Position numbers and translations under genes: made by a program. From Acinetobacter baretiae (GTDB lineage: Bacteria; Pseudomonadota; Gammaproteobacteria; Pseudomonadales; Moraxellaceae): 45,962 nt of DNA. Location: the NCBI RefSeq assembly GCF_015627105.1, contig NZ_VTDM01000024.1:1-45962 (forward strand). Reading direction: 5' to 3'. The notes under the pieces were generated by a model. The model saw only the letters and a program-made list of their open reading frames with translations. It ran no database searches and was not told the DNA's origin. Of this stretch, positions 18,248-27,020 are shown piece after piece; the first letter of the stretch is position 1, and each line of letters starts with the position of its first letter.

Positions 18248-19230
18248 ACAATTTGTCCTTCTGCGACTAAAATAGTATTTAATGCATCGTCTATACGACT
18301 TGGTGTATCTAACGCGAATGTTTTTTCAAGCTGTGGTAAACGTTTTGCCATATTACTCAGTACAACACCTGGCCCACACTCAGCAATATAACGAACACCT
18401 TGATCTTGTAAAGATTGGATGGTTGATGTCCATTGTACCGAACGATAAAGTTGTTCTTTTAAGGCCAATCTTAATGCCACTACATCTTTTGCAACATCGG
18501 CACTGACATTATGTATGACAGGAACTTTAGGCAACTCAATGGCGGTTTGTTCCAATGCATCTGCAAATGCTTCGGCAGCAGGTTTCATTAAAGAACAGTG
18601 TGACGGTACAGATACAGGAAGAGCAATGGCTTTAGCACCTTGCGCCTTAGCATGGTCTATTGCAAGTTGCACTGCTGTCGCTGCGCCTGCAATCACCACT
18701 TGGCCTTTCGTATTATAGTTTGCAGCTTCAACTTGGCCTGAGCCTGCTTGTGTTGCAATTTGACACAACTCAAGCACTTGCTCATCACTCAAACCCAAAA
18801 TGGCAGCCATTGCACCTTGCCCTTGTGGCACAGCACTTTGCATTAATTTGCCACGTAAATGCACTAATTTGACAGCATCTGTTAGACTTAGTGATTGAGC
18901 AGCAACCAATGCGCTATATTCACCTAATGAATGGCCTGCTAGATATTTAGGTCGAAGACCGCCTAGTGATAACCACACACGCCAAATGGCTGTACTTGCG
19001 GTGAGTAATACAGGCTGTGTATTTTCTGTTTGGTTTAAGCCTTCACCTGATTGTGCAATGTGCCACAGGTCTAAACCTAAAGCATCTGATGCTTCAGTAA
19101 AAGTCTCTTTTACAAGGCTAAATTGTGTAGCAAGTTCAGCTAACATCCCTGCTTTTTGCGACCCTTGCCCAGGAAAAACAAATGCTGTTTTTTCCGCTTG
19201 AGCACATTGCTCGAGTGGTTTAGCAGACAT
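18244..19230 (-). CDS. fabD: Malonyl CoA-ACP transacylase
   Basis: FabD moves malonyl groups from CoA to ACP, supplying the extender unit. The 328 residues have the N-terminal FVFPGQGSQKAGM (about 18-30), the nucleophile Ser in GHSLGEYSALVA (near residue 100), the catalytic His in VPSHCSLM and the C-terminal GPGVVLSNMAKR. It is slightly longer at the N-terminus than the 309-residue E. coli protein. It is preceded by a terminator-like hairpin after rpmF, so it probably has its own promoter, and overlaps fabG by four bases. Confidence 0.97.
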   Translation of the reverse strand: MSAKPLEQCAQAEKTAFVFPGQGSQKAGMLAELATQFSLVKETFTEASDALGLDLWHIAQSGEGLNQTENTQPVLLTASTAIWRVWLSLGGLRPKYLAGHSLGEYSALVAAQSLSLTDAVKLVHLRGKLMQSAVPQGQGAMAAILGLSDEQVLELCQIATQAGSGQVEAANYNTKGQVVIAGAATAVQLAIDHAKAQGAKAIALPVSVPSHCSLMKPAAEAFADALEQTAIELPKVPVIHNVSADVAKDVVALRLALKEQLYRSVQWTSTIQSLQDQGVRYIAECGPGVVLSNMAKRLPQLEKTFALDTPSRIDDALNTILVAEGQIV

Positions 19231-19324
19231 ATTTAGTATCCTTTTATCTTCTTATGAAGTTCAGCCGTGCAATTTATCATTATTTTTTGTGCTTTTTAAT
19301 TGCCAAATACAACATTTCACACAT

Positions 19325-19352
19325 AAAAAAAGGAGCAAAATGCTCCTTTTTT
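19325..19352. terminator. Hairpin between rpmF and fabD
   Basis: GGAGCA (19332-19337) pairs with TGCTCC (19341-19346) around an AAA loop, flanked by A and T runs, giving a terminator on the minus strand after rpmF. Confidence 0.8.
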
Positions 19353-19383
19353 ATCAATCAAGTCGCCTTGACCAACGCCATCA

Positions 19384-19566
19384 TTATTCAGCTGATACTT
19401 TAGCGAATAATTGACGACCACGGTAAAAGCCATCTTTAGTCACGTGGTGACGACGATGAGTTTCACCTGTAGTTTGGTCTACAGTTAATGCATTCTCGGT
19501 TAAAGCGTCATGAGAACGGCGCATGTCACGGCGAGAGCGACTTTTACGGTTTTGCTGAACAGCCAT
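19384..19566 (-). CDS. rpmF: 50S ribosomal protein L32
   Basis: This small ribosomal protein is 60 residues and very basic. It begins [22 protein letters not shown], the canonical L32 start, and continues [21 protein letters not shown]. No CxxC zinc-ribbon pairs are seen, as in the zinc-independent gammaproteobacterial form. A GGAG lies six bases before the ATG. It follows yceD by 72 bp, the conserved yceD-rpmF pair that links ribosome and lipid genes. Confidence 0.98.
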   Translation of the reverse strand: MAVQQNRKSRSRRDMRRSHDALTENALTVDQTTGETHRRHHVTKDGFYRGRQLFAKVSAE

Positions 19567-19638
19567 GATGGCTCCTTACAGAAATCGAAAAAATGGGTCA
19601 GAACAATTTGGTTGTCTTATACACAAGTATATCATACT

Positions 19639-20199
19639 TTATGAATTAAGTTTACCTTTCAAACTTGCTAATACATCAAACGGATTATCCCGTTTTTCTT
19701 CAGCGACGTCCTGCTCGGCAGGTCGATGCTTATGTTCACAAGCGTGGTGCTTAGGTGACAATGGCATCAACAATAATAATTCATCTTCTAACAATGACAA
19801 TAAATCGACAATTGCAGGCTCATCAAATGAGCCTTTACTTGAAGATTCACTTTCACCTAGAACGACGAAATCAGCATCCTCATCCAAGCGCTCTATCAGT
19901 GACTCATTTTCAACCAATGCTAAATGCACTTGTGAAGTCAAATCAATATCAACGACATCCAAACAACGTTGGCAAGTCATCGGTACTTTGGCTTCAACAT
20001 GCGCATCTAACCATACAAGGCGTAAATATGCGTCCATTGATAGTTTACAATTTATTTGAACCTGTTGATGATCAATGGGTCCAACTGTTTCACGGGCAAT
20101 ACGAGCAAAGCGTGACAAGGACAGATTTCCTGACCATGTAAAGCCTTGTTCAGCCCATTTAAACGGCTCAATGTGTGCCGGAAAGGTATTTGCTGACAT
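19639..20199 (-). CDS. yceD: YceD (DUF177), 23S rRNA accumulation protein
   Basis: YceD family proteins (DUF177) are needed for normal 23S rRNA accumulation in bacteria and plastids; the exact activity is not settled. The 186 residues show the conserved CQRCLD (about 96-101), the acidic central region and the C-terminal signature NPFDVLASLKGKL. A His/Cys-rich insert (KHHACEHKHRPAE) precedes the C-terminus. It heads the yceD-rpmF unit and is divergent from epmC across 94 bp, where both promoters must lie. Confidence 0.93.
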   Translation of the reverse strand: MSANTFPAHIEPFKWAEQGFTWSGNLSLSRFARIARETVGPIDHQQVQINCKLSMDAYLRLVWLDAHVEAKVPMTCQRCLDVVDIDLTSQVHLALVENESLIERLDEDADFVVLGESESSSKGSFDEPAIVDLLSLLEDELLLLMPLSPKHHACEHKHRPAEQDVAEEKRDNPFDVLASLKGKLNS

Positions 20200-20293
20200 A
20201 GTTTAGGCGGCAATTCTACAAATTCATCAGAACTCTGTCAAAGTTTAAGATACAATTTCTCACTTTTAAACAGAACTAACGGGTAAATAAGTT

Positions 20294-20959
20294 ATGCAAT
20301 CGCCTTTTTCAAAGCAAAAAACAGCGACTTGGTCACTCATTGATACCCTCAACCAACGTTGCTCACCACAGCCCATCGATCAAATCAAGCAAATGCCTTG
20401 GCCAGATCAAGCAACTGAAGCACAACAAGTGGATTGGCTCATCTTACACTTTAATGCATGGTTTTCCCACCATAATGTCAAACTAATTAAAGGAAAAGGT
20501 GAACCAGAATATTTTCCAGCCTCGGTAGAACAGCCTGCTCGAATTGAATTTGCGCATGGTTTTTTCAATAGTGCATTACATGAAATTAGTCATTGGACCA
20601 TTGCAGGCCATGCACGCAGAGCTTTGCCTGATTTAGGTTATTGGTATGCGCCAGATGGCCGATCAGCGGAGCAACAAAAGCAATTTCAACATATTGAAGT
20701 AAAACCTCAAGCCATCGAATGGTTATTTAGTACAGCATTTGGCATGAAATTTAATGTTTCATTTGACAATCTCACAGGCGAGTTAGGTGATGATAGTCAA
20801 ATATTTAAAGACCATGTTTTTAGTCAAGTTCAGGCTTATTTATCGGGCAAAGCCCCCTTACCTAAAGATGCTTTACTCTTTATTTTTTATATTTGTACAG
20901 CGGTGCGCAACGGTGAAATGCTCTGTATTGATGAGTTTCACCGTGAAACATTAGATTAG
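20294..20959 (+). CDS. epmC: Elongation factor P hydroxylase (EpmC/YfcM)
   Basis: EpmC hydroxylates the beta-lysyl-lysine of elongation factor P, the last step of EF-P modification. The 221 residues include the family's metal-binding HEISHW motif at 96-101 (FFNSALHEISHWTIAGHARR), YWYAPDGRS, and HIEVKPQAIEWLF with a further His and Glu that fit the iron-dependent centre. The gene is convergent with the archaic pilus operon: its stop (20957-20959) directly abuts the stop of the tip gene (20960-20962), with no hairpin terminator between. EpmA and EpmB are not in the window. Confidence 0.92.
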   Translation: MQSPFSKQKTATWSLIDTLNQRCSPQPIDQIKQMPWPDQATEAQQVDWLILHFNAWFSHHNVKLIKGKGEPEYFPASVEQPARIEFAHGFFNSALHEISHWTIAGHARRALPDLGYWYAPDGRSAEQQKQFQHIEVKPQAIEWLFSTAFGMKFNVSFDNLTGELGDDSQIFKDHVFSQVQAYLSGKAPLPKDALLFIFYICTAVRNGEMLCIDEFHRETLD

Positions 20960-21985
20960 CTAATAAGAAACCGTTACAATGACAGTATCGCTATAGGTTC
21001 CCGGACTGACGGCAGTTTGTGCAATATTTGGAATACGACCATACACGGTACTCGTTTGTGCATTCCCTGTACCTGTTAAGTTTACCACTTGATTTGTATT
21101 CCATTGTCGTGTGCGAGATGCATCGGCATACAAATCATATGCAAGATACTCTTGACTGGCTGGGTTATACATTCTGCGTAAACCCAAGCTATTGCTATAA
21201 TGATCACCCAATCCCAATTGAATACTATACGCCGTACCCGAATTACATGTACTACTTAATGCACCTGTTGCATCGTAATTCTGTCTAGATACATTAATAC
21301 CAGACACATTACCAAAATTCATATTTGCTGTTGTACTGACTTGACAAAATTTTGGAATCACATATGAGGCTGTTAAGGTCATACTTCCTGAATCTGCATT
21401 GGTTGAATAATCTTGTGTGGTGTTTCGATCACAGGTTCCAGACCTCGACTGCATATCCCAATATATTGTTGCCGATGCCATATATGTTCCAATAGGGTAA
21501 GCCACTAAGCTCTGATTTTGAGCAGGAACCATGAGGCTCACATTATAAGTGATGGTATTGCCTGAACGTGAAGTCGTTACAGGACCATACCAAACGCCAT
21601 CTAGCATATTAGATGTATTTCCACCACCACCTACGGTACCATAAACAACAACAGGCAAGCTTCTTCCACCATTAGAACTAGTCGTACCGTCAAATGATGC
21701 CATCACACAAATTCGAGCTTGACTGGTCTCATTATATGTCCCAAATAAACCCAATATATCCCAAAAAGGTCGAGAATATGTATAACAAACAATTGTACCA
21801 CTCATAGTTACAGATGCATTAGTTGCAATGCTCGAAGATGTATAATTATACGTTCCTGACGTTGACCCTGAACTACTGCATATCGCATAACTAGCATGAC
21901 TCAGCAGCAACGCCAATAAACCTACGCTGGTCAGTATAATATAACGCAAGTAACTTCGATGAGAAAAATCCCTACTTATTGACAT
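20960..21985 (-). CDS. Archaic (Csu-like) pilus tip adhesin with spore coat U domains
   Basis: This is the last gene of a four-gene archaic chaperone-usher operon and is analogous to CsuE of Acinetobacter baumannii (about 340 residues). The 341 residues have a signal sequence to about residue 34, then an N-terminal domain with a hydrophobic stretch (RPFWDILGLFG, about 72-82). The C-terminal spore-coat-U (SCPU) domain (from about ASYVIPKFCQVS) ends SDTVIVTVSY. In CsuE, hydrophobic fingers of the N-domain bind abiotic plastics; a similar role is an inference here. The ATG overlaps the usher stop by ten bases. Confidence 0.87.
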   Translation of the reverse strand: MSISRDFSHRSYLRYIILTSVGLLALLLSHASYAICSSSGSTSGTYNYTSSSIATNASVTMSGTIVCYTYSRPFWDILGLFGTYNETSQARICVMASFDGTTSSNGGRSLPVVVYGTVGGGGNTSNMLDGVWYGPVTTSRSGNTITYNVSLMVPAQNQSLVAYPIGTYMASATIYWDMQSRSGTCDRNTTQDYSTNADSGSMTLTASYVIPKFCQVSTTANMNFGNVSGINVSRQNYDATGALSSTCNSGTAYSIQLGLGDHYSNSLGLRRMYNPASQEYLAYDLYADASRTRQWNTNQVVNLTGTGNAQTSTVYGRIPNIAQTAVSPGTYSDTVIVTVSY

Positions 21986-24411
21986 ACAAATGGCCCTATT
22001 TTTTCAATACCCGATGTCTTATCGTGATAGTCAAATTGTGCTGTACACTGACCTTGATCGAGCAAATCAACAGTGATTGTATTATGTTTAAGTAATCCAT
22101 CTACAAAGACTTCACCATCATAACCAAGTACAGCTTGAGTTGTCCCATTTATGGTCACCATATATCCTGCGCCTAGATCAATATTTTTCGCATTCACCAA
22201 ATGAACAATGGCTGAAACGACTTGACGGGCACCAAAATCAATTTTTGCACCTTTTTTATACCCTGTGGCAATTTTTCTTTCCGTACTATCTATACGCCAA
22301 TCTAAAGGCAAATTTTCTGGATCTGCATAAATGGCATGTGTTCTGTAGGGGGTTATATCTGCAATAAAGAAACGACCTTTTGAATCTGCTTCCCCCAAAG
22401 TCACTCCACCATTAACAATTTTTGTTTTTGGACCTGCATGTGTGACCAAAGCATAGCCATCTCCAACTCTGTTTGTTGCAAAGAATCGATTTTCAGCAAA
22501 AACCAATGCACCTGATGCGGACAATCCAATTTGCTGTAAGTCATTACTTCGGCTATATCTTGCTGACAAATAGGCATAGCGGTCGACATAATTTAGATAA
22601 CCAGATAAAGTTTGTGTTTGTTGACTTTGATTGGCTGTCACTCCCCAACCTAAACTACCTAAGCTTTGTGTTGATGCACTAGAAACATCTAATTGTTTAG
22701 AAGTCACACGATTATCTACCCCAATAGTGGATGTAAGATTGAGTGAAGAAGCTTTAGGCATATAACGTAAGGTTAAATAAGCACCGTAATTTTTTCGACT
22801 TATTAAATCTTGATATGCCGAGAAAAAAACACCCCATTGACGATTAATCGATGTGGTTAAATTCAAAGCCAATTGCTTGTAACGATTGCTAGGGGTTACT
22901 GCTGCATTATAACCAAGATACATGCCTGTACCTGCCGCAAACTGGTAGTTTGCACCCACTCGAAATACTTGTCTTGCTGAAGAGGTACTGTCACTGATAT
23001 TTGACTCATTCGATGATGCATAACGCGTGGCATAATAATGATCGGATACTCGAGCAAGATTAAAATAACCATCAAAACTATTGAGTAAGCTAAAGTTCAC
23101 ATTGAGTTTTGAAGATACATTTAACTCTAAAGCTGCAGATGCCAAACTTCCCCGTTTCCCCCGATACTGGCTTGTCGCAAAATCCGTACTCAATACGCCT
23201 CGATCAAATATGTTTTTTGCCACTCCAACACCAACATTCATCAAACCATTAGATGAAGCCTCTAAACCACTATCGATGGTCATATTTGGTGTTAAACCAT
23301 AGCGTATAGCGGCCGATGAGAATAACAGTTGTGATGCATAATCATCAGAGTGCAACCCATAATTAAAACGAGGCACGCCCACATCAATGGAAAACTGTTT
23401 AATTCCTTTTTGTAAAATTTTAACTGACGTATAGTAGGGCTTTGTTGTAACCATCTGTTGCCCATTCATATCTGTTGTTACAAGAGTGACCTGATTACCA
23501 GAGACGAATGGTAATGCCTTAATATCAAAAGGCCCTGAGGGAATGGCTTCTGAATAAATTTTTTGCTGATTCACATATAAATCAAGTGTAGAAGGTAATG
23601 TGGCCGAACCTGAAAAATCAGGTGAAGCAATGGTCATCAGATCACTACGTTGTTCATATGCACTTGCCCACTGCAAACCCAGCAAACGTACACTCGTATT
23701 CCATTGCGTGCTATTACTGATAAAATCACCAGCAGTATAAGAACGAATCTTAACAGGGTCAACATATTGCCAACTGCTTGAAAGTCTGACAAAATTCTTA
23801 TTCAGTGGATCGATCTTTTTTTCGTTATTGTATAAAAATTGATTACTCAAACTGCCCCATGATTGATTGATCATCAATTGCCCATTCAGGGAAAAGTACT
23901 TTCTATTTTGGCTATAATTTTGATAGAGGTTATAATTTAAAATATTGGCATTAAATGTCTGAGACTCTACATTTTGGTCATCAACATTTGATTTACGTAA
24001 ATTGACGGCATAAGTGGTTAAACGCTCAATAGGTACATCTAAAGATAAACTTTGATTCGCCAAGTCATAAACATACTTCAACCAAGGTAAATCTTTTAAA
24101 TTCACCCATTGTGTATCGTTCACATCAGTATCAATTTTAAGCCGCAGTGCTCTTAAATCCATACCTGAAATGAAAAAATGACCGTCTGCATCTGTTTTAA
24201 TTTTGATTAAGTCACGACTTGGATAATGGTTTACAGACACATTTAAGAATAAATCTGAATTTTGTTGCGCCTTAGACAAATCTAGAGGTATTGCTGGTGC
24301 AATGCTTGGAATACTATCTTCATCTAAGCTAAAGCTTGTGGTAGTCGTGTTTGCATACGCGAAAGTGGTATGAGTTAAAAAAATACCAAAAACAAACCGT
24401 ATTTTTAACAC
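21976..24411 (-). CDS. Archaic pilus usher (CsuD-like)
   Basis: This is an outer-membrane usher for the second pilus. The 811 residues have a signal peptide ending TTFAYA and an N-terminal domain poorly similar to the type 1-like usher upstream. Core landmarks include FSGSATLPSTLDLYVNQQKI, SGPFDIKALPFVSGNQVTLVTTD and YYTSVKILQKGIKQFSIDVG. A C-terminal domain has Cys pairs (DQGQCTAQFDY and the final VCQ). It lies eight bases after the chaperone and overlaps the tip gene. The divergent sequence and SCPU partners place it in the archaic (sigma/Csu) clade rather than the FimD clade. Confidence 0.92.
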   Translation of the reverse strand: MLKIRFVFGIFLTHTTFAYANTTTTSFSLDEDSIPSIAPAIPLDLSKAQQNSDLFLNVSVNHYPSRDLIKIKTDADGHFFISGMDLRALRLKIDTDVNDTQWVNLKDLPWLKYVYDLANQSLSLDVPIERLTTYAVNLRKSNVDDQNVESQTFNANILNYNLYQNYSQNRKYFSLNGQLMINQSWGSLSNQFLYNNEKKIDPLNKNFVRLSSSWQYVDPVKIRSYTAGDFISNSTQWNTSVRLLGLQWASAYEQRSDLMTIASPDFSGSATLPSTLDLYVNQQKIYSEAIPSGPFDIKALPFVSGNQVTLVTTDMNGQQMVTTKPYYTSVKILQKGIKQFSIDVGVPRFNYGLHSDDYASQLLFSSAAIRYGLTPNMTIDSGLEASSNGLMNVGVGVAKNIFDRGVLSTDFATSQYRGKRGSLASAALELNVSSKLNVNFSLLNSFDGYFNLARVSDHYYATRYASSNESNISDSTSSARQVFRVGANYQFAAGTGMYLGYNAAVTPSNRYKQLALNLTTSINRQWGVFFSAYQDLISRKNYGAYLTLRYMPKASSLNLTSTIGVDNRVTSKQLDVSSASTQSLGSLGWGVTANQSQQTQTLSGYLNYVDRYAYLSARYSRSNDLQQIGLSASGALVFAENRFFATNRVGDGYALVTHAGPKTKIVNGGVTLGEADSKGRFFIADITPYRTHAIYADPENLPLDWRIDSTERKIATGYKKGAKIDFGARQVVSAIVHLVNAKNIDLGAGYMVTINGTTQAVLGYDGEVFVDGLLKHNTITVDLLDQGQCTAQFDYHDKTSGIEKIGPFVCQ

Positions 24412-24419
24412 AATAGCAT

Positions 24420-25142
24420 TTAAAGCTGTGTATCTTTACCATTTACGTTAAGCTGTAAATGATATTGATGTGTTGGATCAAACACAAAGTCATGACCAAT
24501 TGCATAACTCCTTTCACTTCCTGCTAAGACATAACCATTGACCGTACCAATTTGTAATGGGTACTCTTTTTTCGTGGTTGCATCAATCAATTTCACTTCT
24601 GTAATTAAACTACGCAAACCACCTTGATTCATAATAATCAATGCACTTTTTTCAGCACGTTGCTCAATTTTCCATGCCAATTTAAATTGGCTTTCTGGGT
24701 TACTGATAAATACAGGCAAAGAGATTCTCATCAAGACCGTTAGACCTTGTGACATTTTTCTTGAATCTAATGGTTTTGGAATTTCATCTAAGATTAAACG
24801 ATAGCTTTTTTCATCTTTGATCGGCATTTTATCTAAACGAACAATGCGGTAATTATATGATGATGTTGCAGCTAAGTTGGTTACAGGTGGACTAACAACC
24901 ACTTCAGTGGTCGGTACAAGAACATCTCGACCATTTTCTTGCGTCCATTTAAATACGCGAGCTTGTAAAGTTGCAGGTTCAGAAGATTCATTAAACACAG
25001 ATAATGTTTGACTGTTTTGATTTGATTGAAGCTCAATCGTTGTAGGAGACACTCGAAGCGATACAGCAGCCACACTTGCTGAATATAGCCCAGCAACGCC
25101 TGTTAAGATCAGCCCCAAAACAGCAAACCTATGCTTATGCAT
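24420..25142 (-). CDS. Archaic pilus periplasmic chaperone (CsuC-like)
   Basis: This is a PapD-fold chaperone for the SCPU-type subunits. The 240 residues have a signal peptide ending ASVAA, then the first strand SLRVSPTTIELQ. The FNESSEPATLQARVFKW block is typical of archaic chaperones, followed by VSPPVTNL, the long RIVRLDKMPIKDEKSYRLILDEIP segment and LMRISLPVFI. The middle order of subunit-chaperone-usher-tip matches Csu. A perfect 12-bp hairpin lies in the 94-bp gap after the major subunit gene and may set its expression below that of the pilin. Confidence 0.92.
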   Translation of the reverse strand: MHKHRFAVLGLILTGVAGLYSASVAAVSLRVSPTTIELQSNQNSQTLSVFNESSEPATLQARVFKWTQENGRDVLVPTTEVVVSPPVTNLAATSSYNYRIVRLDKMPIKDEKSYRLILDEIPKPLDSRKMSQGLTVLMRISLPVFISNPESQFKLAWKIEQRAEKSALIIMNQGGLRSLITEVKLIDATTKKEYPLQIGTVNGYVLAGSERSYAIGHDFVFDPTHQYHLQLNVNGKDTQL

Positions 25143-25178
25143 ATTTAATATCCAGTCATTTAAGTATTTTAAAATAAA

Positions 25179-25206
25179 TGTTGGTGAATTCTAAAATTCA
25201 CCAACA
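25179..25206 (-). terminator. 12-bp hairpin between archaic pilin and chaperone genes
   Basis: TGTTGGTGAATT (25179-25190) pairs with AATTCACCAACA (25195-25206) around a 4-nt loop. On the minus strand it is followed by ATTTATTTTAAAA, so it may act as a partial terminator or as a 3' mRNA stabiliser of the pilin transcript. Confidence 0.65.
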
Positions 25207-25236
25207 TCATGCTTAACATAGAAACAGACTATAAAT

Positions 25237-25755
25237 TTAGTATGTTACTGTCAACGTTACTGTATCTACATAATCACCAACACTTGGTAATATTGTCCCT
25301 GCAGGAATTTGACCAAATATTTGTGTAGATTGCACCTCACCTGAACCAGTACCTTTTAAAATGGTGCTACTGTCAATTTTTTGTGAATATGCAGAATCTG
25401 AATAAAGATTGTACGGTAGAACGTCATTACCCGAACCACCTTTCATATTACGTTGGCCAGAAGCTGCGTTTCCACCATTATCAAATGAAAGATTCCATGC
25501 TGTCCCTTTGTTACATAATACATTTACAGCACCTGCACCACTTGCATTGGTTTGTGCATTTGCATTTGCTGCCAAACTAGAAAGCGAACCAAAATCTAAT
25601 GTGGTATTACCAAGGCTAGCACCCGTTGCGCTAGTATTTAAAACACAGCTCGATGTGATATTTGCTTTTACGGTCATTGAACCTGTTGTTGTTGCTGCGA
25701 TTGCTGAGTCAGCAACAGGAATAAGAAGAGCAAACATTGATAAAAACTTATTCAT
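25237..25755 (-). CDS. Spore coat U-type major pilin (archaic pilus)
   Basis: This is the structural subunit of the archaic pilus. The start at 25755 is preferred because AGGGGA lies eight bases upstream and gives a signal peptide MNKFLSMFALLIPVADSAIA; the frame is open 45 codons further upstream but that extension lacks signal-peptide character. The 172 residues hold one SCPU domain with the Cys in TSSCVLNTSA and LCNKGTAW, the YNLYSDSAYSQ segment, and FGQIPAGT before the C-terminal strand YVDTVTLTVTY. It is Gly/Asn/Ser-rich and heads the four-gene operon. Confidence 0.9.
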   Translation of the reverse strand: MNKFLSMFALLIPVADSAIAATTTGSMTVKANITSSCVLNTSATGASLGNTTLDFGSLSSLAANANAQTNASGAGAVNVLCNKGTAWNLSFDNGGNAASGQRNMKGGSGNDVLPYNLYSDSAYSQKIDSSTILKGTGSGEVQSTQIFGQIPAGTILPSVGDYVDTVTLTVTY

Positions 25756-26350
25756 ACGTATTTCCCCTAAAGTTGGGAGGTGAGAGAAAATTGAGAGAGA
25801 TACAACCGAATGTACACGAGGTACATGCCTTACACTAGTTAAGTATTGTAAGATAAAATATTTATTAATTATATAATAGTGGGTCGGCACTCCCTTGCCT
25901 TACTCAACACGACAATTTAAATTCTCACCCATATGAGTTTAAAAATCGATCAACCAATAGGTTCTATAATTACAGTGATTTAAAGCGCATATTTACTAAA
26001 ATATAGTACATTTTATCACACCATTTTTAGCTTATTTTTTGTACTAAAAATCTTTTTCTTATTTACAAAAAATTACAATAAAATCTCAATAACCACATCT
26101 TAATTTTATTTTCAATGTCAAAATAAACCAAATAAAGTGCTATTCCGATCATATAGATTGAATATATCAATCGTTAAAATAATGCGATTTTATGCATTTT
26201 TGTTTTAATTTTAACCAATAGTCCCCATTATCTAGCCCTATTACAGGATCAATCGATCAATATACATTGGTCATAAATACCATATGATGACTGGCAATAT
26301 GTACACAGTTTATGCATAATACGCCATCAAAAAATTACTGGAGTGCAGTC
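25756..26350. other. Long AT-rich spacer between archaic pilus and yciO
   Basis: I see no credible gene in these 595 bases. The part near 25800-25890 should hold the pilus promoter. It contains the perfect palindrome ATGTAC-ACGAG-GTACAT (25810-25826) and an inverted pair TTACA (25830-25834) and TGTAA (25847-25851). TATAAT-like sequences occur near 25875. The central part is very AT-rich. A tandem GATCAATC occurs near 26249, close to the yciO start. Confidence 0.55.
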
Positions 26351-26968
26351 ATGCTACACCTTCGAGTCCACCCTGATAATCCACAGCAACGACTCATTAA
26401 ACAAGCTGTAGATATGATTCGTGACGGTAACATCATCATCTATCCAACAGATGCAGCCTATGCAATTGGCTGTAAAATCGGTGATAAAGCGGCGGTTGAA
26501 CGCATATCTAGAATTCGTCAACTTGATGCAAAACACCAATACACCATTTTATGTAGTGACTTGTCACATCTTGCAAATTTTGCCAAGGTCGACAATCCAA
26601 CCTATCGTTTACTCAAGGCACACACTCCATCTGCAACCACGTTTATTTTGCCCGCAACGAGCGAAGTCCCTAAACGTCTTATGCACCCTAAGAAAAAGAC
26701 CATTGGCTTGCGTGTACCAGAAAATACGATTTGCCAAATGTTACTCCAAGAACTTGGTGAACCTTTACTGACCAGTACACTCATTTTACCGAATCAATCA
26801 GATCCACTTGATGACCCCTACGAGATAGAAATGCAATTAAGCCATCAAGTCGACGTGTTTATTGACAGTGGTTTTGGCACATTAAAAGAAACCAGTATTG
26901 TTGATTTATCTGGTGATCAAGCAGAAATTATTCGTTATGGTGCAAGTGATGTGAGTGCTTTTGAATAA
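26351..26968 (+). CDS. yciO: YciO, Sua5/YrdC-family protein
   Basis: This is a member of the Sua5/YciO/YrdC family that binds double-stranded RNA and ATP; true TsaC/Sua5 members make threonylcarbamoyl-AMP for tRNA t6A, while the role of the YciO branch is less clear. The start at 26351 is set by GGAG seven bases upstream and gives 205 residues, the size of E. coli YciO. Matching blocks are HPDNPQQRLIKQAVDMI, IIYPTDAAYAIGCKI, RIRQLDAKHQYTILCSDLS, KKKTIGLRVPE and the final IIRYGASDVSAFE. It is not the tsaC paralogue. Confidence 0.92.
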   Translation: MLHLRVHPDNPQQRLIKQAVDMIRDGNIIIYPTDAAYAIGCKIGDKAAVERISRIRQLDAKHQYTILCSDLSHLANFAKVDNPTYRLLKAHTPSATTFILPATSEVPKRLMHPKKKTIGLRVPENTICQMLLQELGEPLLTSTLILPNQSDPLDDPYEIEMQLSHQVDVFIDSGFGTLKETSIVDLSGDQAEIIRYGASDVSAFE

Positions 26969-27020
26969 CATGTATTTACTTTTGTCATAAATAGACTAGA
27001 ATCAAGCACTATATACTTTT

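Noticed and set aside
26351..26968. Assignment as TsaC/Sua5
   Set aside because: The sequence blocks match the YciO branch, which lacks demonstrated need for t6A; naming it tsaC would overstate the evidence.
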